This document shows, piece after piece, positions 38,563-49,504 of a DNA stretch of 64,000 nt. The DNA is from Gloeomargaritales cyanobacterium VI4D9. GTDB taxonomy: Bacteria; Cyanobacteriota; Cyanobacteriia; Gloeomargaritales; Gloeomargaritaceae. The DNA is taken from positions 843,157-907,156 of the forward strand of contig OV696605.1 of the NCBI GenBank assembly GCA_927797885.1. Direction: 5' to 3'. The position numbers and the translations under genes are program-made. The notes below the pieces were generated by a model. The model saw nothing but the letters and a program-made list of their open reading frames with translations. It did not search any database and was not told the DNA's origin. The first letter of the stretch is position 1; the number at the start of each line of letters is the position of its first letter.

Positions 38563-40560
38563 ATGACCGCTTTGGTGACGGTGGATCAGGTGGCAAAACA
38601 GTTTCCCTTGGCGGGGGGCAATTCCTACCTGGCGCTTCAGGGGATCAACCTGGAAGTCCAACGGGGGGAATTTATCTCGTTCATCGGGCATTCTGGCTGT
38701 GGTAAATCCACCTTGTTGAATATGATTGCTGGGTTGGATCAGCCGACCCAGGGGCAGGTGTGGGTGGGAGGACGGCTGGTCAAGCAACCGGGACCCGACC
38801 GGATGGTGGTGTTCCAAAATTATTCCCTTCTGCCCTGGCTGACGGTCTGGGAGAATATCGCCCTGGCGGTGGAGGAGGTGCTGGGGCATTTACCCCCGGT
38901 GGAACAACGCCAGATCATTCAGCACCATATCAACCTGGTGGGGTTGACGGCGGCGAAGGATAAGTTACCGGCGCATTTGTCCGGGGGGATGCGGCAACGG
39001 GTGGCGATTGCCCGGGCGTTGGCAATTCGACCGGAGGTGCTGTTGTTGGATGAACCCTTTGGGGCGTTGGATGCCCTGACCCGGGGCAATTTGCAGGAAC
39101 AGTTGATGCGGATTTGTGAAGAACATCAGGTGACGACGGTGATGGTCACCCACGACGTGGACGAGGCGGTGTTCTTGTCCGACCGGATTGTGATGCTCAC
39201 CAATGGTCCTGGTTCTCAAATTGGCAATATTCTCACGGTGGATATTCCCCGTCCCCGGCGGCGGATGGAGGTGGTGAAACACCCCAGTTATTACAGCCTG
39301 CGGAGCGAGATCATTTACTTTTTGAACCAACAAAAACGGATCAAAAAAATGCGTGCCCGGTCGGTGACGGCGGTGGCTCGGCATGGACTGGAAAAGGTGA
39401 ATTTGGAACTGGGTTTTGTGCCTTTGACTGCCTGTGCCCCGCTTGCCGTTGCTCAGGAAAAGGGGTTGTTTGCCAAACACGGACTGGACGAGGTGCATCT
39501 GGTGCGGGAAAGCAGTTGGCGGGGCATCGTGGATGGGCTGGTGGGGGGCTACCTGGATGCGGCGCAAACTCCGGCGGGTCTGCCCGTGTGGTTAACTTTG
39601 GGCGGTCATCAGGACAAACCGCTTCCCATCGTTTCCAGCCTGACCATGACCCGTAATGGTAACGGCATCACCCTCGCCAAAAAGTTCTACCAGCAGGGGA
39701 TTCACACCGCCAGCCAACTGCGGAATTATCTCCAGGAGCAGACGGAACCCCACATCCTGGGCATGGTTCATCCGGCTTCCATGCACAATCTCCTCCTGCG
39801 GTACTGGTTGGCGGCGGCGGGCATTGACCCGGACCGGGATGTGCGTTTGAAAACCATTCCCCCGGCGCAGATGGTGGCGGATTTGAAGGCGGGGACGATT
39901 GATGGCTACTGTGTGGGGGAACCCTGGAATGTGCGGGCGGCTTTGGAGGGCTTGGGCTTCACGGTGGCGACCGACCAGGAACTTTGGCTGGACCACCCCG
40001 CCAAGGTGTTGGGGGTGCGGGAGGATTGGGGGATGCGTTATCCCAACACCCACATTGCCCTGGTGAAAGCCCTGCTGGAAGCCTGCCACTACTGCGACCA
40101 ACCCCAGCACCGGGAGGAAATTCGTCACCTGCTGGCTCGCCCGGAATACCTGGGCATGGATGTGCGCTACATTTACCTGGGGGAACCGGGCAAACTCACC
40201 TGCGAACTCAACCAACCGGAATACGCCCACCACCGGTTCTATGGGGAGGGGTTGAACCGCCCCAGCCGCACGGAACACCTTTGGATCATGACCCAGTTGG
40301 CGCGCTGGGGGCACGTACCCTTTCCCCGCAATTGGTTGGAAATTTTGGAGCGGGTTTGTAAGGTAAATGTCTTTACCATTGCCGCCCGGGAATTGGGTTT
40401 GCTGGGCACGACCCAAACCAGCCGTAGTCCAATTCGCCTATTTGATGGCAGTGAATTTACCAGCAATCAAGACCCCATTGATTACCTCAATCACCTGGCG
40501 ATCAAACGGGATTTTAGTGTGGCGGAAATTGTGCTGGATCGCCCGCAGGCGGCGGGATGA
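38563..40560 (+). CDS. nrtC: Nitrate transporter ATPase fused to a NrtA-like domain, NrtC
   Basis: Residues ~1-260 are an ABC ATPase: Walker A GHSGCGKSTLLN, signature LSGGMRQRVAIARALA, Walker B VLLLDEPFGALD, H-loop VTHDVDEAVF. From about residue 285 on comes a domain homologous to NrtA (VNLELGFVPLTACAPLAVAQEKGLF, ...YCVGEPWNVRAALEGLGF). In cyanobacterial NrtC this C-terminal part is regulatory, sensing ammonium-induced inhibition of uptake. The ATG at 38563 has GGAGGAGG upstream. It has about 665 residues. Confidence 0.94.
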   Translation: MTALVTVDQVAKQFPLAGGNSYLALQGINLEVQRGEFISFIGHSGCGKSTLLNMIAGLDQPTQGQVWVGGRLVKQPGPDRMVVFQNYSLLPWLTVWENIALAVEEVLGHLPPVEQRQIIQHHINLVGLTAAKDKLPAHLSGGMRQRVAIARALAIRPEVLLLDEPFGALDALTRGNLQEQLMRICEEHQVTTVMVTHDVDEAVFLSDRIVMLTNGPGSQIGNILTVDIPRPRRRMEVVKHPSYYSLRSEIIYFLNQQKRIKKMRARSVTAVARHGLEKVNLELGFVPLTACAPLAVAQEKGLFAKHGLDEVHLVRESSWRGIVDGLVGGYLDAAQTPAGLPVWLTLGGHQDKPLPIVSSLTMTRNGNGITLAKKFYQQGIHTASQLRNYLQEQTEPHILGMVHPASMHNLLLRYWLAAAGIDPDRDVRLKTIPPAQMVADLKAGTIDGYCVGEPWNVRAALEGLGFTVATDQELWLDHPAKVLGVREDWGMRYPNTHIALVKALLEACHYCDQPQHREEIRHLLARPEYLGMDVRYIYLGEPGKLTCELNQPEYAHHRFYGEGLNRPSRTEHLWIMTQLARWGHVPFPRNWLEILERVCKVNVFTIAARELGLLGTTQTSRSPIRLFDGSEFTSNQDPIDYLNHLAIKRDFSVAEIVLDRPQAAG

Positions 40561-40585
40561 ATGATATTTTAGGAAGGTGAATCCC

Positions 40586-41401
40586 ATGCAAACCTTGACT
40601 CCTGTGACCCCTGAAACGACCGTTGCCCCGACGGATGCCCTTACCTTTACCGATGTCACCAAGCGGTTTGGCTCCCTGGTGGTGCTGGATGGGGTGAATT
40701 TACGCATCAAATCCGGGGAATTTATCTGCATCATCGGGCATTCGGGCTGTGGCAAATCCACCCTACTCAACCTGGCGGGGGGCTTTATCCAACCCAGTAG
40801 CGGTGAAGTGCGTTTGCGGGACAAAATCATTACCAAACCGGGACCGGATCGGATGGTGGTGTTTCAAAACTATTCTCTCCTGCCCTGGCTGACCGTGTTT
40901 GAAAATGTCTTTTTGGCGGTGGATGCGGTCTATCCCCGAAAACGGCTCCCGGAAAAGCGAGCGATGGTGCGGGAATACCTGAACCTGGTGGGTTTGGGGG
41001 AAGCGATGGAGAAAAAACCACCGCAAATCTCCGGGGGGATGAAACAACGGGTGGCGATTGCTCGGGCGTTGGCGATCCAGCCCCAGGTGCTGCTTTTGGA
41101 TGAACCCTTTGGGGCGTTGGATGCCATTACCAAAGAGGAACTCCAGGAGGAATTGCTCACCATTTGGAACCGTTCTAAGGCGACGGTGCTGATGATCACC
41201 CACGATATTGATGAGGCGCTGTTTTTGGCGGACCGCCTGGTGATGATGACCAATGGTCCGGCGGCGACGATTGGGGAGATTTTAACCATTCCCTTTGACC
41301 GACCCCGCAACCGGGAGCGGATTCTGGAAGACCCCCGTTACTACGACCTGCGGAACCAAGCCCTGAGTTTCCTCTACGAACGCTTTGCCCACCGGGAGTG
41401 A
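40586..41401 (+). CDS. nrtD: Nitrate ABC transporter ATPase NrtD
   Basis: The second ATPase subunit has about 271 residues: Walker A GHSGCGKSTLLN, Q-loop FQNYSLLPWL, signature ISGGMKQRVAIARALA and Walker B VLLLDEPFGALDAITKEELQ. It lacks the NrtA-like extension of NrtC and pairs with it as a heterodimer. AGGAAGG precedes ATG 40586; a GTG at 40577 is too close to it. It is the last gene of the operon. Confidence 0.94.
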   Translation: MQTLTPVTPETTVAPTDALTFTDVTKRFGSLVVLDGVNLRIKSGEFICIIGHSGCGKSTLLNLAGGFIQPSSGEVRLRDKIITKPGPDRMVVFQNYSLLPWLTVFENVFLAVDAVYPRKRLPEKRAMVREYLNLVGLGEAMEKKPPQISGGMKQRVAIARALAIQPQVLLLDEPFGALDAITKEELQEELLTIWNRSKATVLMITHDIDEALFLADRLVMMTNGPAATIGEILTIPFDRPRNRERILEDPRYYDLRNQALSFLYERFAHRE

Positions 41402-41668
41402 TGTTCGTCCATGCCTGCTATGGCTGGGTGCGACTTGGTGAAAGTAATCGTGCCATTTGATTTGCCGGGTGGTTACCCTAGCAATCTTCATGGGATTGTG
41501 ATGTGCTTCTAAAATTTCGTTTACCCATCGGGTCAACCTGCGAAAGTGTTTCAATATCTAAAGAAACCCAAAGATAAGTAATCTTCCCTGGAGAACTGTA
41601 CAAGCATTGGCGAGGAGGTGTGAAAAACTAGGGATAATGTGACCTAGACCCAACGCCAGGAGCTTGGC

Positions 41669-42517
41669 ATGAAAATCGCAGTTTACGGCAAAGGTGGCAT
41701 CGGCAAGTCCACCACCAGTTGCAATATCTCCGCCGCCCTCGCCAAACGGGGTAAAAAGGTACTACAAATTGGGTGCGACCCCAAACATGACAGCACCTTC
41801 ACCTTGACGGGTTTTTTAATTCCCACCATTATTGACACCCTCAAGGACAGGGATTACCACTACGAAAATGTCTGGCCGGAGGATGTTATTTACCAGGGCT
41901 ATGGCGGTGTGCATTGTGTAGAAGCAGGGGGGCCGCCCGCCGGTGCCGGATGTGGGGGTTACGTGGTGGGTGAAACCGTCAAATTGCTCAAGGAATTAGA
42001 TGCGTTTGATGCCTACGATGTGATTTTATTTGATGTGTTGGGGGATGTGGTCTGCGGTGGTTTTGCCGCTCCCTTAAACTATGCGGATTACTGTCTGATT
42101 GTCACGGATAATGGCTTTGATGCCCTGTTTGCCGCCAATCGGATTGCCGCTTCCGTGCGGGAAAAAGCCCGTACCCATCCCCTGCGCCTCGCCGGTTTGA
42201 TTGGCAATCGCACCAACAAACGGGATTTGATTGATAAATATACGTCCGTTGTGCCCATGCCGGTGTTAGAAGTATTGCCGTTGATTGATGATATTCGCAT
42301 CTCCCGGGTGAAGGGCAAAACCATTTTTGAAATGGCGGAAAAAGCCCCCCATTTGCAACCGGTTTGTGATTATTATCTCAACATTGCCGACCAAATTTTA
42401 GCCCGTCCTGAAGGGGTGGTTCCCCAGGATGCCCCGGATCGGGAATTGTTCAATTTGCTGTCGGATTTCTACCTCCATCCCCCTACCCAGTCCCAGGGAG
42501 AACTGCTCATGGTTTAA
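41669..42517 (+). CDS. chlL: Light-independent protochlorophyllide reductase ATP-binding subunit
   Basis: ChlL is the nitrogenase-iron-protein-like reductase that feeds electrons to ChlNB, allowing chlorophyll synthesis in darkness. The deviant Walker A is [14 protein letters not shown]; cluster cysteines lie in [15 protein letters not shown] and [16 protein letters not shown]. It has 282 residues, and AGGAG lies just upstream. The 267-base gap after nrtD presumably holds its promoter. It is followed by a DUF5331 gene and chlN; chlB is not in the window. Confidence 0.97.
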   Translation: MKIAVYGKGGIGKSTTSCNISAALAKRGKKVLQIGCDPKHDSTFTLTGFLIPTIIDTLKDRDYHYENVWPEDVIYQGYGGVHCVEAGGPPAGAGCGGYVVGETVKLLKELDAFDAYDVILFDVLGDVVCGGFAAPLNYADYCLIVTDNGFDALFAANRIAASVREKARTHPLRLAGLIGNRTNKRDLIDKYTSVVPMPVLEVLPLIDDIRISRVKGKTIFEMAEKAPHLQPVCDYYLNIADQILARPEGVVPQDAPDRELFNLLSDFYLHPPTQSQGELLMV

Positions 42518-42547
42518 GCTAGGGCTGTAGTCATAGGGGGAACGGTT

Positions 42548-42913
42548 ATGGCAGCGTTTGAAGAGTTTAAGGGGACATTAAGAAATACCTGGTTGGAATA
42601 CGTGCGAAATCATCGCCCTTGGTTGGAGGTTTATCTCAAACAACGGGGGTTCAAAACCCCTGATAATGGTCGTCGCCCTGATGCAGGATTGATCCTCGGG
42701 GTGGTCACGATGGCGGCTCCCCAACTGTTAGATATGTTGCCCACTTTTTTCAAACTCAGCCAGGGCAATCCCGATGCCATTATTGATGCCCTGGATTTGA
42801 ATTTTGACCCCTTCAAAGAGTTGGCAAAACCGGTGGCGCAACTGCCGGAATCAACAGAACCAATGCGAGAAACCCCTGGGGATCAACCGACAGCAGATTT
42901 CACGCCATTTTAA
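42548..42913 (+). CDS. DUF5331-like protein between chlL and chlN
   Basis: The 121-residue protein starts MAAFEEFKGTLRNTWLEYVRNHRPWLE and has a helical middle (GLILGVVTMAAPQLLDMLPTFFKLSQGNPDAIIDALDLNFDP). I recall such a gene placed between chlL and chlN in many cyanobacteria, catalogued as DUF5331; it is not a known subunit of the reductase. The tail is acidic and Thr/Pro-rich. Position and spacing (18 bases to chlN) imply co-expression with the chl genes, so a helper role is possible but unproved. Confidence 0.8.
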   Translation: MAAFEEFKGTLRNTWLEYVRNHRPWLEVYLKQRGFKTPDNGRRPDAGLILGVVTMAAPQLLDMLPTFFKLSQGNPDAIIDALDLNFDPFKELAKPVAQLPESTEPMRETPGDQPTADFTPF

Positions 42914-42921
42914 TTTTTTAG

Positions 42922-44307
<1,386 letters not shown>

Positions 44308-44320
44308 TTATTAATTATTC

Positions 44321-44680
44321 TTAACTGGTGCTGGGGAGTGCCGCCAAAGCCGCCTCCAAGGAGGGCTGGAGGGATAAAAATTGTTCCAACCGCACCAACT
44401 TCACCGCCTGGGTGACCCGGGGATTGGTGACCACCTGTAGGTGCCCTTGGTTGGCTTGGAGTTGTTTGGCGGTTTGCACCAGGATGCCCAAGCCGGAACT
44501 GTCAATAAATTCAATCTTGCTCAGGTCAAGAATCACTTGGTTCGGGCCGGTTTCCACCGCCTGTTGCAATACCTTGCGAATGTTTTGTTCCGAAAAGGCA
44601 TCCAACATCCCCGTCAGGCGAAATACCTGATAGGTAGGTGTCACCTCCTTGGTGCCCCGCAAACTTACAGTCAATGGCAA
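44321..44680 (-). CDS. STAS-domain anti-sigma factor antagonist
   Basis: This is a single STAS domain of 119 residues. The conserved phosphorylatable serine lies in FIDSSGLGILVQTAKQL, as in SpoIIAA-type antagonists that switch partner proteins by (de)phosphorylation. No anti-sigma kinase gene is adjacent. The probable start is TTG 44680 (PLTVSLRGTKEV). It lies downstream of FHA and lptB genes on the same strand, but spacing does not demand an operon. Confidence 0.88.
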   Translation of the reverse strand: MPLTVSLRGTKEVTPTYQVFRLTGMLDAFSEQNIRKVLQQAVETGPNQVILDLSKIEFIDSSGLGILVQTAKQLQANQGHLQVVTNPRVTQAVKLVRLEQFLSLQPSLEAALAALPSTS

Positions 44681-44751
44681 ATGTTCAGAAATCGTCCCAC
44701 TCCTGAAAATCGTTTTAATTTTCTATGATAAGCCCTTTTCCCTATGAATGG

Positions 44752-45054
44752 TCAATCAATTTTGACCTGAATGATTGGCCCGGAAGCGGCGAGGCGAATG
44801 GTGGCTCCGTCCATGAGTTTGACCTGATCCGTGACCTGTTCCCCATCAATAAAGGTGCCATTGGCTCCCAGACTAAAGAGTTCCCAGTGGTTGTTTTCCC
44901 GCCGCAGTTCCACGTGATGCCGAGAGACTACAGAACTCAGCAACACCACTTCGTTGTCCGGGGCACGACCAATACGGATCACCGTTTCATCCTTAAAGCT
45001 CCAGTCCCGGATGGAGGTGCCTTGGGCGGGGTTCATCAAACTCAGGGTAATCAC
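44752..45054 (-). CDS. FHA domain protein
   Basis: The 100-residue protein is a lone forkhead-associated domain: IRIGRAPDNEVVL, then SVVSRHHVELRRE and GANGTFIDGE, the phosphothreonine-binding loops. Such modules read Ser/Thr kinase output; a Hanks kinase is encoded at 32.7-34.1 kb, but no link is shown. The start is GTG 45054 with only a weak ribosome binding site. Confidence 0.9.
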   Translation of the reverse strand: MITLSLMNPAQGTSIRDWSFKDETVIRIGRAPDNEVVLLSSVVSRHHVELRRENNHWELFSLGANGTFIDGEQVTDQVKLMDGATIRLAASGPIIQVKID

Positions 45055-45188
45055 AGTTACATTCCAGTAAATGCCCTATCTAGTGTTCCCATTTTACGGG
45101 CTGAAGCCGCCATTGCAACACCTCTAGGGAAAAAATGATCAATTTTCCCCAATCCAGGGAACTGCTCGGCTGACCACCCCATACCCGT

Positions 45189-45908
45189 TCATGCCCGATA
45201 GCTGGTGCCCAGAAAATACTCTTGCACCTGGGGGTCACGGTAGAGTTCTGCGGCGGTTCCCGATGCCAAAGTACAGCCATTGTGGAGAATATAGGCTCGG
45301 TCGGTGATGGCGAGGGTGTCCCGAACATTGTGATCCGTGATCAAAATCCCCAACTGGTGCCGCCGTAGCTGGCGAATCACCTCCTGCAACTCCTGCACCG
45401 CAATCGGGTCAACCCCGGCAAAGGGTTCATCCAACAGGAGGAATTGGGGTCGAGCCGCCAACGCCCTAGCAATTTCCGCCCGCCGCCGTTCTCCCCCGGA
45501 AACCCGTCCCCCTAGGGTCTTTGCCACCGATTCTAGGCGGAACTCCCGCAGTAGTTTACGCACATAGGGTCGCCGCTCGATTTCTGGCACCCCGGTTTCC
45601 TGCAAAACCAACAGGATATTTTCATAGATGGTTAAATGGCGGAAAATGCTGGCTTCCTGCGCCAGGTAGCTGATTCCCAGGCGAGCCCGGCGGTGCATGG
45701 GCCAGGGGGTAATGTCCTGGTTTTCCAAACGCACCACTCCCAAATCCGGGCGTTCAATGCCGACAATGATATAGAAGGTGGTGGTTTTCCCCGCCCCATT
45801 GGGTCCCAGGAGTCCCACGACTTCCCCTCGGGCGATGCTCAAACTCACATCCCGCACCACCGGCCGCCGCCCGTAGGATTTGTGGATGTTCTCAAGTATG
45901 ATTCTCAC
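45189..45908 (-). CDS. lptB: Lipopolysaccharide export ABC ATPase LptB
   Basis: LptB powers extraction of LPS from the inner membrane by LptFG. Motifs are Walker A GLLGPNGAGKTTTFYIIVG, signature VSGGERRRAEIARALA, Walker B FLLLDEPFAGVDP and ITDHNVRDTLAITDRAYI, typical for LptB. The GTG at 45908 starts RIILENIHKSYG, like other family members. The TTG at 45920 in the same frame is possible. No lptF, lptG or lptA lies nearby, as is usual in cyanobacteria. Confidence 0.94.
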   Translation of the reverse strand: MRIILENIHKSYGRRPVVRDVSLSIARGEVVGLLGPNGAGKTTTFYIIVGIERPDLGVVRLENQDITPWPMHRRARLGISYLAQEASIFRHLTIYENILLVLQETGVPEIERRPYVRKLLREFRLESVAKTLGGRVSGGERRRAEIARALAARPQFLLLDEPFAGVDPIAVQELQEVIRQLRRHQLGILITDHNVRDTLAITDRAYILHNGCTLASGTAAELYRDPQVQEYFLGTSYRA

Positions 45909-45958
45909 AGGGGATGCCAAATGTCGGTCTGTATTGTATCATTCTTCCCAAAACTGCC

Positions 45959-46669
45959 ATGAACCAAGTCATCTGTCCCGACCTCGATACGCTGACTGCC
46001 CAGGCATTGATGCTGATCCAAAAGCGGGTTTTTGCCGCCATTGACCAACAGGGGCGGGCAACCGTAGTCTTGGCGGGGGGGAGTACCCCCAGGCGATTGT
46101 ATGAACACATTGCCGCCCAATCCTGGCCGTGGCACCAAATCCATCTGTTTTGGGGGGATGAGCGGTTTGTACCCCCGGATCACCCGGATAGCAATTACCG
46201 GATGGCACGGGAAACTTGGTTAGATCGGGTGGCGTTCCCCGCTGGTAACATCCATCCCATGCCCACGGTGCCCCTGACCCCGGAAGCGGCGGCGGCGGCC
46301 TATGAAGAGGAATTGCAGGCGTTTTTTGCCCTCAAACCGGGGGAATTTCCCGTTTTTGATGTGATTTTGCTGGGCATGGGGGAGGACGGCCACACCGCTT
46401 CCCTGTTTCCCCATACGGCGGCTTTGCAGGTCTGTGACCGGGCGGTGACGGTGGGGCACAAAGGGGAGGAACCCCGCCTGACCCTGACCATTCCCACCCT
46501 GAATTTTGGGCGGTGTGTGATTTTTATGGTGGCCGGTGCCAATAAAGCCCACGCCTATCGCCAGGTGACCGCTGCCCAACCCGAACGGGAACAATACCCG
46601 GCGGCTTTGATTCGACCCCAGGGGGGCGACCTGTGGTGGTTGGTGGAATCCACCGTCCTACAGCATTGA
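45959..46669 (+). CDS. pgl: 6-phosphogluconolactonase
   Basis: Pgl hydrolyses 6-phosphogluconolactone in the oxidative pentose phosphate pathway, which supplies NADPH in the dark. Motifs are VVLAGGSTPRRLYEH, LFWGDERFVPPDHPDSNYRMA and LLGMGEDGHTASLFPHT. It has about 236 residues, starting at ATG 45959. It is divergent from lptB with about 50 bases between the starts. Other pathway genes are not in this window. Confidence 0.95.
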   Translation: MNQVICPDLDTLTAQALMLIQKRVFAAIDQQGRATVVLAGGSTPRRLYEHIAAQSWPWHQIHLFWGDERFVPPDHPDSNYRMARETWLDRVAFPAGNIHPMPTVPLTPEAAAAAYEEELQAFFALKPGEFPVFDVILLGMGEDGHTASLFPHTAALQVCDRAVTVGHKGEEPRLTLTIPTLNFGRCVIFMVAGANKAHAYRQVTAAQPEREQYPAALIRPQGGDLWWLVESTVLQH

Positions 46670-46814
46670 TGGGGTTGGTATCGCCATCGGGCAATTTTGA
46701 GGTCGCTTAAAAGTCAGTTAAAATAAGAATTAGGAATACTCAAAACGTCCAGTGGGGTTGAAAATTCTTTAACCGCTAGGTTGTTAAGATTTCAGCGATG
46801 GGAGGTATTGATGT

Positions 46815-47099
46815 ATGAGCAGGACAAAGGTGCAAGCCTGTGTGTACTGTGGCAGTACGGAAGACTTGACTATTGAACACGTTGTCCCCCTATCTCGGTG
46901 GCGGGAGTTTAAGTTGCGTCGCCGCGTCCTCGACAATCCATCCAATCGGGTGATCGCTTGCCACAAATGTAATGCTGAAAAAGTGAATATGCCTCCGGCG
47001 CAGTGGTTCCAACTACATCCTGAATATCGCAAACGATTTATCCATGAAGCCCGATTTCTTTCCAATAGGGTCAAGGAATTAACCGGCATTTTTTTGTGA
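46815..47099 (+). CDS. Small HNH nuclease-fold protein
   Basis: The 94-residue protein is one HNH domain. A zinc knuckle (CVYCGS ... CHKCN) frames the His of LTIEHVVPLSRWRE and the Asn of NPSNRVIACHKCNAEK. Short stand-alone HNH proteins occur in phages and on bacterial chromosomes, often without known role. GGGAGG lies upstream of the ATG. There are no phage genes next to it; repeats follow downstream. Confidence 0.85.
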   Translation: MSRTKVQACVYCGSTEDLTIEHVVPLSRWREFKLRRRVLDNPSNRVIACHKCNAEKVNMPPAQWFQLHPEYRKRFIHEARFLSNRVKELTGIFL

Positions 47100-47107
47100 C
47101 TCCGATG

Positions 47108-47168
47108 CAGAACCAGAACGGGGTGCTGTCCTGCGACCCCTGTTTTAAACTCATTTAAAATTGCTATA
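47108..47168. repeat. Family A fragment
   Basis: CAGAACCAGAACGGGG...CTGCGACCCCTGTTTTAAACTCATTTAAAATTGCTATA keeps the core and a degenerate right end. The left half is missing; the HNH gene ends just before it. Confidence 0.6.
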
Positions 47169-47180
47169 TAATTAAGCTGT

Positions 47181-47263
47181 TGAGATACAGCTTGTTCACG
47201 AATTAAAGGATACAAAGATGCTGTTCCTAAGGTTGACTTAAATTAGGTTGGAGCAAGCGGGTT
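47181..47263. repeat. Family C dispersed repeat, inverted relative to the 18920 copy
   Basis: Its reverse complement reads AAACCCGCTTGCTCCAACCT...CCTTAGGAACAGC...TTTGTATCC...CGTGAACAAGCTGTAT and lines up with 18920-19019, which has a 13-base insert. No gene is seen in the remaining 47264-47552; that stretch likely holds the promoter of the next gene. Confidence 0.6.
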
Positions 47264-47552
47264 TATAACTGTATTCCGTAACTCCTCAATAGGCTGTACT
47301 CTATCATGGTTCAGTGAAATACGCTATCCAAATTGGTCAAGATTCCTACAAAAGTGCTGGGTTATTGGTACAAGCGCCAAGTCATGTAGTGCCATTGTTC
47401 AATAGGAAAATGGGGGCAATGTTGATACAATCTAGGGATTGCTGGAACATTTGTTCCTGGTCTGCCATCACTAAAATTACATCTCCCTTACAATAGCGAT
47501 GACAGCCCTGCCTGGGGTGGTCGCCATTCCTTAGCCCGTGAGGAGTAAACCC

Positions 47553-48698
47553 ATGCGTTCCATTCATCTCGTCATTGCCCCGCTTGCCCTGGCTGTGCCC
47601 CTACTAGGGGCTGGTACCGTAACCGCGAATCCTGCCGGGAATAAACTAACTGTGCCATCGCCACCCCCGACCACAGCGAAACCGGTTCAAGCAATTAGTA
47701 ACCCTGCGCCCGCAACGGCTAAGCCCGCCCAAACGACGGTACAACCCACCGCCAAACCCGCTAGTCCCTCCCCGGCGGCGGCCATCCCGAAGGTAGAAAT
47801 GCCCGCCCCCACCCCCACAGCGGTCAACGTGCAGAGGGTGCTGTATGTCAACCCCACCAGCGGCCAGGACACCCACAACGGGCAAACCCCCCAAACTGCC
47901 TTCCGCACCATCACCCACGCCCTGAAATTCGCCGAAGGGGGCACCTTGATCCAACTGGCTCCGGGCAAATACAGTGCCGAATCGGGGGAGCAATTTCCCC
48001 TTGCCCTCAAACCCGGCGTGATCCTGCGGGGGAATGAGGCCACCCGGGGGGAAGGAATTTTGATTGAAGGGGGCGGACGGTTTGTCAGCCGGATTTTTGC
48101 CCGCCAAAATGCCACTATCCTGGCCGGGGAAACCAGCCACATCCTGGGGGTCACCGTCACCAACCGCAATACCCGGGGCACGGCCATCTGGGTCGAATCC
48201 ACTAACCCCTACATCCGCAACTGCACCTTTACCAACAACCACCGGGAAGGGGTGTTTGTCACCGGGGAAGGGGCACCCCGCATCGAAGATAACCTGTTTA
48301 TCCGCAACGGCGGCAATGGGGTTTCCCTTACCAAGGCTTCCAAAGGGGAGGTGCGGCGGAATGTATTTATCCAAACTGGCTTTGGGTTAGCCATCGGCGG
48401 CGTTTCTTCCCCCATCGTGGCGGACAATCGCATCGAAAATAACGTGGATGGCATGGTGATCAGCGATGTGGCCAGACCCATCCTGCGGGGGAACCGGATC
48501 GCCTTCAACCAGCGCACGGGGATTATCGTGATTTCCAGCGCCCAGCCGGATTTGGGTACCCCTGCCAGCCCCGGCAACAATACCTTTCAAAGCAACGGCA
48601 ATCACGACCTGCACAACGCCACCAAAAGCATCACCCTCACCAGCATTGGCAACCGCCTGGATGCCACCAAGGTAAACGGGCAAGTCCAAGTGCAGTGA
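47553..48698 (+). CDS. Exported right-handed beta-helix protein (DUF1565)
   Basis: A signal peptide (MRSIHLVIAPLALAVPLLGAGTVTA) is followed by an Ala/Pro/Thr-rich linker to about residue 90, then a parallel beta-helix. DUF1565-type start VLYVNPTSGQDTHNGQTPQTAFRTITHAL leads into repeated NxFxxN-type turns (NCTFTNNHREGVFVTG, DNLFIRNGGNGVSL, DNRIENNVDGMVI). Such proteins are exported; many relatives bind or cleave polysaccharides, but no catalytic residues stand out. AGGAG precedes the ATG. It has 381 residues. Confidence 0.87.
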   Translation: MRSIHLVIAPLALAVPLLGAGTVTANPAGNKLTVPSPPPTTAKPVQAISNPAPATAKPAQTTVQPTAKPASPSPAAAIPKVEMPAPTPTAVNVQRVLYVNPTSGQDTHNGQTPQTAFRTITHALKFAEGGTLIQLAPGKYSAESGEQFPLALKPGVILRGNEATRGEGILIEGGGRFVSRIFARQNATILAGETSHILGVTVTNRNTRGTAIWVESTNPYIRNCTFTNNHREGVFVTGEGAPRIEDNLFIRNGGNGVSLTKASKGEVRRNVFIQTGFGLAIGGVSSPIVADNRIENNVDGMVISDVARPILRGNRIAFNQRTGIIVISSAQPDLGTPASPGNNTFQSNGNHDLHNATKSITLTSIGNRLDATKVNGQVQVQ

Positions 48699-48710
48699 AG
48701 TTAAGAAAAG

Positions 48711-49430
48711 TTAAGACCTTGCCCTAGCTCGATAAAACAACTCCAAACTGGCGGGCGTGCCCACAAACCGCCAATGCCAGGGTTCATAGCTAATTCCCTG
48801 GGGGTTGTGACGGGGGAAGGACAACTCAAAGTGAAATTGCGCCGCCCGTTTCTGCAACCAAGCAAAAGCCGCCGTTTGCTCAAAGCTTTCGTGCAGATGG
48901 GTGCCCGGTTGTTGCCCATCCCCCACATCCAGGGCATAACCCGTATGGTGTTCGCTGTAACCCGGCGGGGCACTGACCTTGGCGCGTTCCGCCACCTGTT
49001 GCCCCCGCTCTGCCTTCACCCCGTAAAACAATTCCTCCTGCTGTTGCCGGGAGCGAAACCCGGACAGGGGCACCAAAATCACCCCCTCCGCCCGGGCGGC
49101 AGACTGCATGGCGAGAAAGGCTTGGGCCGCATCCCGGTGCAATTTGACCCGCCCATCCGCTGTGACCGCCTGCAAATCCTGGGCTGGGGCTTCAGGATAC
49201 GGTAAATGTCCCAACAAATCTACAGATGTCATGGTCGGGGCAGGCTTGGGTTCAGAAGCTACAGGCGTTGAAGCGGGAGTAAGCCACCACCAAGCTGCTC
49301 CAGCCACAGCCACCACCGGAATCCCCAACCATGCCCACCGCCGGGGAGAAGGAGCCAAGTGCGGACGGGGGGGAGATTGCCGCCGGGCTTCGGGAATCTC
49401 ATCAATGGGATACAAATGCTCCTCCTGCAC
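48711..49430 (-). CDS. D-alanyl-D-alanine carboxypeptidase, VanY/LdcB family (M15B)
   Basis: This zinc peptidase trims the peptidoglycan stem peptide. The motifs SEHHTGYALDVGD and EPWHWRFVG carry the zinc-binding and catalytic residues (SxHxxGxAxD, ExWHxR). An N-terminal cytoplasmic part is followed by a membrane anchor (AWLGIPVVAVAGAAWWWL) near residues 33-50, so the enzyme faces the periplasm. The start is unclear: GTG 49430 gives 239 residues; TTG 49415 with GGAGGAG upstream also fits. Confidence 0.88.
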   Translation of the reverse strand: MQEEHLYPIDEIPEARRQSPPRPHLAPSPRRWAWLGIPVVAVAGAAWWWLTPASTPVASEPKPAPTMTSVDLLGHLPYPEAPAQDLQAVTADGRVKLHRDAAQAFLAMQSAARAEGVILVPLSGFRSRQQQEELFYGVKAERGQQVAERAKVSAPPGYSEHHTGYALDVGDGQQPGTHLHESFEQTAAFAWLQKRAAQFHFELSFPRHNPQGISYEPWHWRFVGTPASLELFYRARARS

Positions 49431-49504
49431 TCACAACGCCAATTGCACCAAACATCAACTATTTTTAATGGAGATTTATGGATATTTCAAGTATTTTCTA
49501 TGGT

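Noticed and set aside
36413-41401. Bicarbonate transporter cmpABCD instead of nrtABCD
   Set aside because: The first gene has [11 protein letters not shown] and [12 protein letters not shown], which fit nitrate-binding NrtA; CmpA has GEPWN there. Without an alignment this stays a judgement, but nitrate is the better call.
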